NCBI GenBank assembly: GCA_963666805.2
Contig: CAXXWR010000003.1
Location: 186,001-250,000 of the forward strand
Reading direction: 5' to 3'
Source: Fusibacter sp963666805
GTDB lineage: Bacteria > Bacillota > Clostridia > Peptostreptococcales > Acidaminobacteraceae
Length of the DNA stretch: 64,000 bases
Positions 44,330 through 52,160 of the stretch are shown piece by piece. The notes under the pieces were generated by a model. The model did no database searches. It saw only the letters and a list, made by a program, of their open reading frames with translations, and was not told the origin of the DNA. Numbering within the stretch: position 1 is the stretch's first letter; the number at the start of each line of letters is the position of its first letter. Made by a program: the position numbers and the translations under genes.

Positions 44330-45121
44330 TTATGAAGGTTGCTTGCCTATATAAGCAAGAATACCACCATCAACATAAAGAATGTGACCATTTACAAAGT
44401 TAGAAGCATCTGATGCCAAGAAAACAGCAGGTCCCATTAGGTCTTCTGTCGTTCCCCATCTCGCTGCAGGTGTTCTTGATGTAATAAAGGTGTTAAACGG
44501 ATGCCCATCTTCTCTTAATGGTGCTGTTTGAGGTGTGGCAATATAACCTGGACCAATCCCATTACATTGAATATTTTTTTCTCCAAATTCAGCACAAATA
44601 TTGCGCGTTAACATTTTGAGTCCACCCTTTGCAGCTGCATAAGCTGAAACGGTTTCACGACCCAATTCACTCATCATAGAGCAAATATTAATAATTTTAC
44701 CATGTCCTTTTTTAATCATAGAAGGCAACACTGCTTTTGACATAATAAAAGGACCATTAAGGTCAATATCAATGACTTTTCTAAAATCTTCAGCACTCAT
44801 TTCAGTCATCGGTACACGTTTGATAATGCCTGCATTGTTCACTAAAATATCTATCACGCCTACTTCAGATTCAATTTTCTCAATCATGTCCTTCACTTGC
44901 GATTCATTTGTCACATCAAAAACATATCCATGTGCTTTAATATCATTTTCAGCATATGCTTTAAGCCCTTTATCGACAAGCTCCTGATTAATATCATTAA
45001 ATACAATAGTTGCACCCGCTTGTGATAAGGCACTTGCAATAGCAAAACCAATACCATAAGATGCGCCTGTTACTAAAGCAATCTTGCCTTCTAATGAAAA
45101 ATATTGATTTGAAAACATCAT
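44330..45121 (-). CDS. Short-chain dehydrogenase, gluconate 5-dehydrogenase-like
   Basis: The 263-residue classical SDR has TGASYGIG near 19-26 for nucleotide binding, NNAG near 94-97, and the catalytic Ser/Tyr/Lys in ICSMMSE and YAAAK. The C-terminal region is close to gluconate 5-dehydrogenases (TPAARWG, GHILYVDGG), which interconvert 5-ketogluconate and gluconate. AAGGAGG precedes two adjacent ATGs; either could start. It is divergent from an AraC regulator that probably controls it. The exact sugar-acid substrate is inferred only. Confidence 0.85.
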   Translation of the reverse strand: MMFSNQYFSLEGKIALVTGASYGIGFAIASALSQAGATIVFNDINQELVDKGLKAYAENDIKAHGYVFDVTNESQVKDMIEKIESEVGVIDILVNNAGIIKRVPMTEMSAEDFRKVIDIDLNGPFIMSKAVLPSMIKKGHGKIINICSMMSELGRETVSAYAAAKGGLKMLTRNICAEFGEKNIQCNGIGPGYIATPQTAPLREDGHPFNTFITSRTPAARWGTTEDLMGPAVFLASDASNFVNGHILYVDGGILAYIGKQPS

Positions 45122-45290
45122 AGTCCTCCTTAAAATTTTAAGTATATTATCAATTCATCTCACTTTATCATACATAAAAAGCGAATTCTTTGTACTTTTT
45201 GATGACTTTATTGAAAATATTGAACAAATTACTTATAATGAAGACACTGAATCAGTTTATGATCTAACCTACTTTATAAAGGAGATCCCA

Positions 45291-46154
45291 ATGAAAGCTT
45301 ACTCTTCCTGCCAAAAATCTATTGAAGCCGCTATAGAAAATCAGAAGTATACCCTTGCTCGCCTCTATCGAGAAGAAAAGCCCATGGGGATGCATATCCA
45401 CGATTGCTATGAAATTTACTACTCTATTTCAGGGGGAAAGCGATTTTTAATTGATAATAAGTATTATGAAATCAATGATGGTGATCTTTTCATTATTAAT
45501 CAATATGAAAGCCACTATTTAGATCTGACAGATAATGGCAGTTTAGAGCGTATTGTCATTAATGTCTACCCTGACTATTTAAAAAAACTGTCAACTGCTC
45601 AAACACCTTTAGACAGTTATTTTTCCAATCATTCTGACCATTTTTGTCATAAAGTGCATTTGAGTTCAGAAGAACAACAAAGATTCATCTATTATTTTCA
45701 CAAAGTCACTAATTCAAATGGCTACGGTTGCGATATTATTGAAGAAACTTCTTTTATTCAGATGATGGTCTATATCACCCAGTTATTTCACTCACAAGAA
45801 AGCGATCAATCGGGAGACCAACAACATTATCACTATAATCAGCACGTCTCCAACATCCTTAATTATATTAATCTTCACATTAGCGACTATCTAAGTATCA
45901 AGACGATTGCCGACCATTTCTACCTAAGTGAATCTTACATTTGTCGCTTATTTAAAGCTGAAACAGGAACAACTATCAATCAATACATCACTGCCAGACG
46001 TATTAGCATGGCTAAAGCTTTTCTGAATATAGGGTACTCTGTTTCAGAAGTATGCGATAAAATTGGCTATCAAGATTATAGTAATTTTCTTAAGGCTTTC
46101 ACTAAAATTGTAGGCATATCTCCCAAAAAATATGCCCAATACAGCACCCACTAA
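45291..46154 (+). CDS. AraC-family transcriptional regulator (cupin sensor)
   Basis: The 287-residue protein has an N-terminal cupin (about 25-110; HIHDCYEIYYSISGGKRFLID, sugar-binding jelly roll) and a C-terminal AraC DNA-binding domain (about 185-285; LSIKTIADHFYLSESYICRLFKAETG and IGYQDYSNFLKAFTKIVG). AAAGGAG precedes ATG 45291. Its divergent neighbour is the SDR, about 170 bp apart, so a sugar-acid response is plausible. Confidence 0.9.
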   Translation: MKAYSSCQKSIEAAIENQKYTLARLYREEKPMGMHIHDCYEIYYSISGGKRFLIDNKYYEINDGDLFIINQYESHYLDLTDNGSLERIVINVYPDYLKKLSTAQTPLDSYFSNHSDHFCHKVHLSSEEQQRFIYYFHKVTNSNGYGCDIIEETSFIQMMVYITQLFHSQESDQSGDQQHYHYNQHVSNILNYINLHISDYLSIKTIADHFYLSESYICRLFKAETGTTINQYITARRISMAKAFLNIGYSVSEVCDKIGYQDYSNFLKAFTKIVGISPKKYAQYSTH

Positions 46155-46494
46155 GCTAATATTTCACAGACTCAACTTAAAAACTAAAGTATAAAAAGGA
46201 CAAAATTCAGTATTCATTTTTGTCTTTTTTTTATTTTTATTTCATTTTTTTAATATTTTATCTCTTTTTTAAGTCAAAAGACTTGATTTTAGGGCAAAGA
46301 ATGTGGCATTATATAGATTATATAATTATGCATAAAAAGTATATTCATCCGCAAACACGTTTTTTCAGAACTGTTTAAGGCATTGAAATACAACTATTTT
46401 TTCATCGGTTAATTTATACTTTTTTAAAACAACAATAAAATTAATACGTTATTAATGTATCAATATACATCACAAGAAGAAATGGAGACATCTT
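46155..46494. other. Non-coding stretch upstream of the D-2-hydroxyacid dehydrogenase gene
   Basis: The region holds the AraC terminator (46194-46235) and then an AT-rich regulatory region. Dyads seen are AAGTC-AAAA-GACTT near 46271-46284 and ATTAATA-CGT-TATTAAT at 46440-46456. A Rex-type site (TTGTGAA/TTCACAA) was looked for and not found. Confidence 0.4.
46194..46235 (+). terminator. Terminator of the AraC gene
   Basis: GGACAAAA pairs with TTTTTGTC (about 46199-46205 with 46217-46224) and a run of eight T follows. Confidence 0.75.
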
Positions 46495-47472
46495 ATGAAG
46501 ATTTATGTTTATGAAACCCGAGAGGATGAAAGTGCCTATTTTGAGCAAATCAAAAAAAGATTACCTGTAGAATTAATACAGTCTCAAGAAGTCCCCAGTA
46601 TTGAAACAGCCGCCTATGCTAAAGGATGTATGGGTGTCACCACGCTAGGTCAAGGTCAAATTACATCAGATATTCTCGATATTTGGCATCAAATAGGGAT
46701 TAAATACCTTTCTGTTAGAACAATTGGCTATAACAATATTGATGTTAATTATGCTAAAAAAGTGGGAATCCGAGTCTGTCACTCTAATTATCCGCCAGAT
46801 GGCGTTGCTGATTTTACCGTCATGCTCATGCTCATGTGCCTTAGAAATTATAAACAGGCGCTTTGGCGAGGTCAGGTCAATGACTTTTCACTCAATGGCC
46901 TAAAAGGAAGACAAATGAAAGATTTGACAATCGGTATTATTGGCACTGGGAAAATAGGCTATACTGTTCTTAAAAACCTCACAGGTTTTGGTGCAAAATT
47001 GCTTGCTTATGATCTTTATCCCAATGAGCACACCGCCCAAATCGCAGAATACGTCGATATTGATACGCTCTATCAACGCTGTGATGTAATCAGTCTTCAT
47101 ACCCCGCTCTTTGATTCGACTTATCATATGATTAATAAAAAAACCCTCCATCAAATGAAGGAGGGCGTCATTATCATTAACTGTGCTCGTGGTGAACTGG
47201 CTGATAACGAGGCACTTATAGCTGGTATTGAAAGCGGTAAAATAGGTGCTCTGGGTCTTGATGTCGTTGAAGGCGAAGAAGGTATTTCTCACATTGATCA
47301 CCGAACTAATATTCTTTCCAATAACCAAATGGCCTATTTGAGACAATTCAAAAATGTCATTATGACACAACATATGGCCTTTTATACTGACAAAGCCGTA
47401 GAAAGTATGGTCCATTATGGCGTACAAGGCATTGTCGATATGGCCAATGGTGCTTGTGAAACTGAAATTTAA
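46495..47472 (+). CDS. D-2-hydroxyacid dehydrogenase (VanH/D-lactate dehydrogenase-like)
   Basis: The 325-residue protein reduces a 2-keto acid with NAD(P)H. The Rossmann motif is GIIGTGKIG (about 145-153). The catalytic Arg, Glu and His are in NCARGEL, VVEGEEG and TQHMAFYT. Sequence features such as LGQGQ, VGIRVCHSNYPPDGVADFTVM and the closing GEEG...HIDHRTNILSNNQM are close to VanH and to clostridial D-lactate dehydrogenases. Without VanA and VanX it is best read as fermentative D-lactate dehydrogenase. GGAGA precedes ATG 46495. Confidence 0.87.
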   Translation: MKIYVYETREDESAYFEQIKKRLPVELIQSQEVPSIETAAYAKGCMGVTTLGQGQITSDILDIWHQIGIKYLSVRTIGYNNIDVNYAKKVGIRVCHSNYPPDGVADFTVMLMLMCLRNYKQALWRGQVNDFSLNGLKGRQMKDLTIGIIGTGKIGYTVLKNLTGFGAKLLAYDLYPNEHTAQIAEYVDIDTLYQRCDVISLHTPLFDSTYHMINKKTLHQMKEGVIIINCARGELADNEALIAGIESGKIGALGLDVVEGEEGISHIDHRTNILSNNQMAYLRQFKNVIMTQHMAFYTDKAVESMVHYGVQGIVDMANGACETEI

Positions 47473-47498
47473 CAATTTAATAAAACAAGAACTTGTAA

Positions 47499-47529
47499 AG
47501 GCAGTCTTATACTCATAAGTCTGTCTTTT
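47499..47529 (+). terminator. Terminator of the dehydrogenase gene
   Basis: AGGCAGTCTTAT pairs with ATAAGTCTGTCT around ACTC, with mismatches, and CTTTTC follows. Confidence 0.65.
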
Positions 47530-48888
47530 CTATACCTTTCTTTCATTTTCGCCTAAAGTTCGTATACCTGTAAAGAACCAAATAGCCGTAATCATTGCTG
47601 AAAAAGCATCTGCAAATGGCGCTGCATGAAGGATTCCCTTGAGTCCCCACCACTGCGAAAATACAATAATGGCTGGAATAAGGAATATAACTTGACGAGT
47701 TAAGGTCAAGAACATCGCCGATCGCGTTCTCCCAATAGCTTGAAAGAAATTAGCCCCTAAGGCTTGAAAACCTACTACAGGGAGGCACCAGAACCATGCT
47801 CTTAAGGCATAACTCCCCTGTTCAATCAGTTGCGAATCTTGATTGAAAAGCGTAATAATCTGAGAAGGAAAGAAACGCGTCAGCAACCACCCTATTAGGG
47901 CAATCAGTGTCGCTGAAACCATTGCCAATTGCTCTGCCTTCTTAATGCGATCATACTGTCTCGCACCAAAATTATAGCTAATAATAGGCTGTACCCCTTG
48001 ATTTAAACCAATAATAGGCATTAATATAAACGTTTGAACACTGTTGACAATTCCCATTGCAGAAACAGCCATATCCCCACCATAGAACAAGAGATTCCTA
48101 TTTAAGACAACATTAAGAACGCTATTAGTCAGTTGCATTAAAAAGCCTGGAATACCTAACGATATAATTTTCACAGCAACAGATTCTTTGATTTTCATAT
48201 ACTTCAACTGGATAGGATGCTTAGTCCGATTACTCAAAAAATAAGACAGAATCCAAGTCATTGAAATAGCTTGTGCTATGATTGTGGCTAAAGCAGCACC
48301 AGACATCCCCCATTTAAAAACATAAATAAAAATAGGATCCAAAATAACATTGATGCCGGCTCCTAGAAACATCGTTATCATGGCAAGTTGGGGTTTACCA
48401 TCTGCTCTCAAGAAGTTATTCATCCCCATACTAGTCACTTGAAAAATCGCACCGAAAAAAATCACCCGCATGTACGCCATCGCATAAGGTAAAACCGTTT
48501 GACTGGCACCAAATAAGCTCAACAAGGGTGCTAAAAAAATTTGACCTAGCACAAGAAAAAGACCACCACTTATTAAAAGTAGACTAAAAGCATTTCCAAT
48601 AGCCTGACTGGCTTCCTCAACTTTTCCTTCTCCCAACTTTATCGAAAAAAGAGTGGCTCCACCCACACCAAATAAAATACCTATTGAAAGTAAAATAATC
48701 ATGATTGGAAATCCAATTGTAATTCCAGCTAAACCATTGTAACCCAGATCAGTGGCGTTCCCTATAAAGATACGGTCAACAATATTATATAATGCATTAA
48801 CTACCATTCCTATAATAGCAGGAATAGAAAACTTCATTAAAAGATGGGAAACTTTTTCAGTCCCTAAGGGATTGACTTTTTCAGCCAT
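47530..48888 (-). CDS. MATE-family multidrug efflux transporter
   Basis: The 452-residue protein has about 12 membrane spans arranged as two similar halves. The N-terminal PAIIGMVVNALYNIVDRIFIG and the symmetric LQLTNSVLNVVLNRNLLFYG segment are conserved in the DinF/NorM MATE branch of clostridia. The start at ATG 48888 is chosen because AAGGAGG lies 4 bases before it; the longer upstream frame crosses the promoter. It exports drugs or cations using a Na or H gradient. It is divergent from and probably repressed by the MarR gene. Confidence 0.92.
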   Translation of the reverse strand: MAEKVNPLGTEKVSHLLMKFSIPAIIGMVVNALYNIVDRIFIGNATDLGYNGLAGITIGFPIMIILLSIGILFGVGGATLFSIKLGEGKVEEASQAIGNAFSLLLISGGLFLVLGQIFLAPLLSLFGASQTVLPYAMAYMRVIFFGAIFQVTSMGMNNFLRADGKPQLAMITMFLGAGINVILDPIFIYVFKWGMSGAALATIIAQAISMTWILSYFLSNRTKHPIQLKYMKIKESVAVKIISLGIPGFLMQLTNSVLNVVLNRNLLFYGGDMAVSAMGIVNSVQTFILMPIIGLNQGVQPIISYNFGARQYDRIKKAEQLAMVSATLIALIGWLLTRFFPSQIITLFNQDSQLIEQGSYALRAWFWCLPVVGFQALGANFFQAIGRTRSAMFLTLTRQVIFLIPAIIVFSQWWGLKGILHAAPFADAFSAMITAIWFFTGIRTLGENERKV

Positions 48889-48930
48889 ATGTCCTCCTTT
48901 ATCTAATCGCTCTATAAAATAGTCCTTATA

Positions 48931-48952
48931 ATTACTTGATACGTCAACTATT
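48931..48952. promoter_or_regulatory. Second, degenerate MarR operator
   Basis: ATTACTTGA-TACG-TCAACTATT repeats the main operator with some arm mismatches. Its centre is about 31 bp (three helical turns) from the main site's centre, so cooperative binding is possible. Confidence 0.5.
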
Positions 48953-48978
48953 ATAATTCTGATTACTTGATATGTCAA
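48950..48978 (-). promoter_or_regulatory. Consensus SigA promoter of the MATE gene
   Basis: Read on the minus strand, TTGACA (48978-48973) and TATAAT (48955-48950) are exactly 17 bp apart. The -35 lies inside the main MarR operator. Confidence 0.8.
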
Positions 48979-48984
48979 GTAATC
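48961..48984. promoter_or_regulatory. MarR operator, perfect 10-bp arms, shared by both promoters
   Basis: GATTACTTGA and TCAAGTAATC are perfect inverted arms around TATG. The site covers the -35 elements of both divergent promoters, so one bound MarR dimer would block both the MATE gene and marR itself. Confidence 0.75.
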
Positions 48985-48995
48985 AGGTGTATAAT
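48967..48995 (+). promoter_or_regulatory. SigA promoter of the MarR gene
   Basis: TTGATA at 48967-48972 and TATAAT at 48990-48995 are 17 bp apart. Its -35 lies in the 24-bp operator. Confidence 0.75.
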
Positions 48996-49026
48996 AAAAT
49001 CACTATCAATTAAAGGAGTGACACAT

Positions 49027-49488
49027 TTGAAAAAGGAACCTCTAGAGAGTATAGGCCGCTGGATTTCAGTCCTCTACCGCCAATTCCAAATTTATATTAA
49101 TAAGGCTTTAAAAGAATATAACTTAAATTCTTCTGAATATATTTATCTTATTCACTTAGATGATCAAGATGGGGTCAATCAAAAATACCTATCGGATAAA
49201 ATAGGAATAGATGACGCCTTAACAACCAGAGCCATGAAAAGTTTAGAGTCAAAAGGTTATATTACACGTGTCAAAAATATCAAAGATCGTCGTGCATACC
49301 AAATCAACATCACTCAAGAAGGTCGCAATCTCGTCCCCCTTATTGAAAAGGTTTTGAAAGAATGGACGCTCATCTTGTCACAAGATATGACATCAGAAGA
49401 CGTTCATGAGCTCATCACTACTTTACACCACATGTCATCGAAAGCCATTGAAAAGAACCAATCTTTTTCCGACAATAAAAGCCTATAA
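49027..49488 (+). CDS. MarR-family transcriptional regulator
   Basis: The roughly 153-residue protein has the MarR winged helix (about 40-110; NQKYLSDKIGIDDALTTRAMKSLESKGYITRVKNIKDRRAYQINIT) with dimerising helices at both ends. The start is TTG 49027, with AAAGGAG 8 bases upstream; an in-frame ATG at 48967 falls inside the promoter and operator. It faces the MATE gene across a symmetric operator that fits its expected binding. It likely derepresses efflux on binding a small toxic ligand. Confidence 0.9.
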   Translation: MKKEPLESIGRWISVLYRQFQIYINKALKEYNLNSSEYIYLIHLDDQDGVNQKYLSDKIGIDDALTTRAMKSLESKGYITRVKNIKDRRAYQINITQEGRNLVPLIEKVLKEWTLILSQDMTSEDVHELITTLHHMSSKAIEKNQSFSDNKSL

Positions 49489-49520
49489 AATCACTTCAAT
49501 ACTTACTCCTTTTCCTTGAG

Positions 49521-49549
49521 TTGAAATTGTTAGTCAAAAAGTATATAAT
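49521..49549 (+). promoter_or_regulatory. SigA promoter of the small DUF4870-like gene
   Basis: TTGAAA at 49521-49526 and TATAAT at 49544-49549 are 17 bp apart. Confidence 0.7.
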
Positions 49550-49563
49550 GATAATGATTATCA
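49549..49563. promoter_or_regulatory. Consensus Fur box (7-1-7)
   Basis: TGATAATGATTATCA matches TGATAATNATTATCA at every defined position. It starts at the last base of the -10 of the next gene, so bound Fur would cover the transcription start. Confidence 0.7.
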
Positions 49564-49602
49564 ATTATGGTGATCATACATTTTTTTAGATTGGAGGTTA
49601 AT

Positions 49603-49944
49603 ATGTCATTAGATAACAACCCCTACGATGCAGAAGATATTCAAAAAAACAAAGTTTGGGGCATTATTTCTTATTTATCTATTTTATTCATTATCCCCCT
49701 CATCATGCCAGAAACTAAGGATTCCCCTTATACAAAATTTCACATTAATCAGGGCTTAATCCTCTTTATATTATCTATTGTGATTAGCATTTTTTCAGCA
49801 TTGCCTCTCGCTTTTCTTTCTATGATAATATCTGTTCTTGGAAGTCTTACTTTATTTGTTTTATGGGTTATCGGTTTTATTGGTGCTGTTCAAGGCCAAG
49901 CCCGAAAAATTCCTTTATTAGGTGATATTAAGTTAATCCAATAA
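49603..49944 (+). CDS. Small DUF4870/Tic20-like membrane protein
   Basis: The 113-residue protein has three or four membrane spans, at about 17-32, 46-68, 70-85 and 88-100. KFHINQGLILFILS and the later GAVQGQARKIPLLGDI match the DUF4870-like pattern (kFH...Qg, GxxqG, P.iG). No activity is known. ATG 49603 follows TTGGAGG; an in-frame ATG twelve codons earlier lies in the leader. A consensus Fur box sits in its promoter, so it may be induced by iron shortage. Confidence 0.75.
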   Translation: MSLDNNPYDAEDIQKNKVWGIISYLSILFIIPLIMPETKDSPYTKFHINQGLILFILSIVISIFSALPLAFLSMIISVLGSLTLFVLWVIGFIGAVQGQARKIPLLGDIKLIQ

Positions 49945-50001
49945 TGACAGAAGTTCTCCACACCTTAGTTATTAATCCGCTTATACACATTTAGCCATTA
50001 A

Positions 50002-50032
50002 AAAACCACCTTGAAAGATTCAAGGTGGTTTT
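50002..50032. terminator. Bidirectional terminator
   Basis: AAAACCACCTTGAA at 50002-50015 pairs perfectly with TTCAAGGTGGTTTT at 50019-50032 between the convergent DUF4870-like and BCCT genes. Confidence 0.85.
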
Positions 50033-50056
50033 ATTCATTTGATTCTTATATTCAAT

Positions 50057-51868
50057 TTATTTCTTTTTGGTTTCTTCAACTACTTCTTCATAATCAACAA
50101 GTGCTTCATCTTGTACAGCTAAATTAATCGCTTCATCCATGAAATGTTTTTCTTCAACTTGTCTCAGTTTTTTCCTAACAGCCTCTTCAATTTCAAACTC
50201 TTGCTGTAAACCCATTCTTAATGAAATGACCAGTATTAAAAGAATGACTGCAAAAGGTAAGCCCGTTAGTACAGCTGCCGTTTGAAGTGATTCTAGACCA
50301 CCACCTAATAATAAGACAGCAGCAACTACCCCTTCCATGACAGCCCAAAAGACACGTTGAGGAATGGGAGAATCGAGTTTACCACCTGAGGTCAAGTGAT
50401 CCACTACCAGTGAGCCCGAGTCTGATGAGGTAACAAAGAATACTGTTACAAGTATTATCCCTATAACCGATAATAAATTGGACCAAGGTAAATTGTTGAC
50501 CATTGCAAATAAAGCAATCGCCACATTTTCAGAAACAGCACTGGCAATATCTCCAACACCATTCATTTGAAGATTTATGGCTGTACCTCCAAAAACACTC
50601 ATCCAGAAGAAGGATAAAAGTGATGGAATTAACATTACACCTAAAATAAATTCTCTGACACTTCTTCCCTTTGAAATTCGTGCAATAAACATGCCTACAA
50701 ATGGAGACCATGAAATCCACCAAGCCCAATAGAAAATCGTCCATCCGCCTTGCCAATTGGTGTCTCTAAATGTTTCAGTCCACATACTCATTTCAACAAT
50801 ATGTGATAAATAACCACCGATATTTTGTGAAAAACCACTAAGAATAAATACCGTTGGACCAACAATTAAAATAAACAGCATAAAAACAGCCGCCAATATC
50901 ATATTTAACTCACTTAAGCGTTTAACCCCATTATCTAGCCCCATAACAACGGATGTCGTCGCCATGGCAGTTATTACAGCTATCAATATAACTTGCGTTT
51001 GAAGTGCTATATTAATACCAAATAAATAATTAAGTCCCGCATTGACTTGAGCAACTCCTAAGCCTAATGATGTTGCCAATCCTATAAGCGTCGCTAAAAC
51101 AGATAAAATATCAATTAAATTGCCCCAAAAACCATAAATTTTATTCCCAATCAATGGATAAAATACAGATCTTATGGTCAATGGTAATCCTTCATTATAG
51201 GCAAAAAAGGCCAAGGCTAACCCTACGATAGCATAAATCGCCCACGGATGAATACCCCAATGGAAAAAAGTTGTAATCATCGCCGCTTGAGCTGCTGCTG
51301 GCGACCCTGGTGCTATATTGCCAAAGATTGGTGATGGGTTCTGAAAATGGCTAATTGGTTCTCCAACACTCCAAAAGAGCAAACCAATTCCCATACCAGC
51401 ACTAATCAGCATTGCATACCAACCGAATTTAGTAAATTCGGGTTCTGCATCATTTCCGCCAATGACAATATTACCATATCGCCCAAAAGCAAAATAAAGC
51501 GCTGCTAAAATAAAAATATTCGCAGACATAATTAAAAACCAACCTGCATTCTTTGTAATCAAGTCCATTAAATGATCAAAAGTACTTTCAGTTGATTCAG
51601 GGAAAATAAACGTTAAAGCAATAAACAGTGCAAGCACAATTGCTGAAACAAAAGTAACCTGTGGATTAACGTCAAAACCATGTCCTGACCAGTTATTTTC
51701 TCCAGGTTCTTGTCTTCCAGCTTCATCGAAAAGTGATGTTGTAGGTCTAATTTGTAAACCCTTGAATGGCTTCCTGTTTTTAATTGCTTTTTTTCTGGCT
51801 TCGGCTTCCGCCTTTTTTAATTTTTTCGCCAATTCTCTCTTAGATTCAGTTTTTTTGTTTGTCTCCAT
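50057..51868 (-). CDS. BCCT-family (betaine/carnitine/choline) transporter
   Basis: The 603-residue carrier has about 12 spans, with a charged Lys/Glu-rich N-terminal tail of about 60 residues and an acidic C-terminal tail. The family signature is seen in FYWAWWISWSPFVGMFIAR and in the Trp-rich segments WTIFYWAWW and GMGIGLLFWSVGEPISH. It imports compatible solutes such as glycine betaine with Na or H. ATG 51868 was chosen over an upstream ATG because AAAGGAAGTG precedes it. The extended terminal tails are compatible with osmotic gating. It is monocistronic. Confidence 0.9.
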   Translation of the reverse strand: METNKKTESKRELAKKLKKAEAEARKKAIKNRKPFKGLQIRPTTSLFDEAGRQEPGENNWSGHGFDVNPQVTFVSAIVLALFIALTFIFPESTESTFDHLMDLITKNAGWFLIMSANIFILAALYFAFGRYGNIVIGGNDAEPEFTKFGWYAMLISAGMGIGLLFWSVGEPISHFQNPSPIFGNIAPGSPAAAQAAMITTFFHWGIHPWAIYAIVGLALAFFAYNEGLPLTIRSVFYPLIGNKIYGFWGNLIDILSVLATLIGLATSLGLGVAQVNAGLNYLFGINIALQTQVILIAVITAMATTSVVMGLDNGVKRLSELNMILAAVFMLFILIVGPTVFILSGFSQNIGGYLSHIVEMSMWTETFRDTNWQGGWTIFYWAWWISWSPFVGMFIARISKGRSVREFILGVMLIPSLLSFFWMSVFGGTAINLQMNGVGDIASAVSENVAIALFAMVNNLPWSNLLSVIGIILVTVFFVTSSDSGSLVVDHLTSGGKLDSPIPQRVFWAVMEGVVAAVLLLGGGLESLQTAAVLTGLPFAVILLILVISLRMGLQQEFEIEEAVRKKLRQVEEKHFMDEAINLAVQDEALVDYEEVVEETKKK

Positions 51869-51996
51869 ACACTTTTCACTTCCTTTAATAATAATGATTA
51901 ACTCTTTTAGTTTATATGGTATAACAAATAATGTCAAACAACAGCCCTTATTTTTATGATATATACCCTTATTTTGTCCTTAGGTTCAAAAAATAA

Positions 51997-52040
51997 AATA
52001 ACGTTTAAACCTATTGAAATTACTAGGGCTAAACGTTATT
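51997..52040 (-). terminator. Terminator of the dehydratase operon
   Basis: AATAACGTTTA at 51997-52007 pairs perfectly with TAAACGTTATT at 52030-52040. On the minus strand a T-rich tract follows. Confidence 0.75.
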
Positions 52041-52160
52041 AGAATTTTCTGTATTTATACTTTCAAAAAACCTTTAATTAGTTTCTTTAATAGATTGATT
52101 TAATTTTATTAGAAAGGCTACTATTATTCATTTTCACCTTTCAAAATACACCTCATCTCA

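Noticed and set aside
46155..46494. Rex redox operator ahead of the D-lactate dehydrogenase-like gene
   Set aside because: No TTGTGAA-N4-8-TTCACAA-like dyad was found; only weaker AT-rich dyads exist.
18569..47472. A glycopeptide resistance cluster
   Set aside because: VanRS-like and VanH-like proteins are present but no D-Ala-D-Lac ligase or VanX/VanY gene is found, and they are 24 kb apart.
46900..47475. Minus-strand open frame of 191 codons inside the D-2-hydroxyacid dehydrogenase gene
   Set aside because: It is antisense to catalytic motifs of the real gene and has no own ribosome site or family.
48889..48978. Upstream extension of the MATE protein by 30 residues
   Set aside because: The added part crosses the promoter and operator, while ATG 48888 has an ideal ribosome site.
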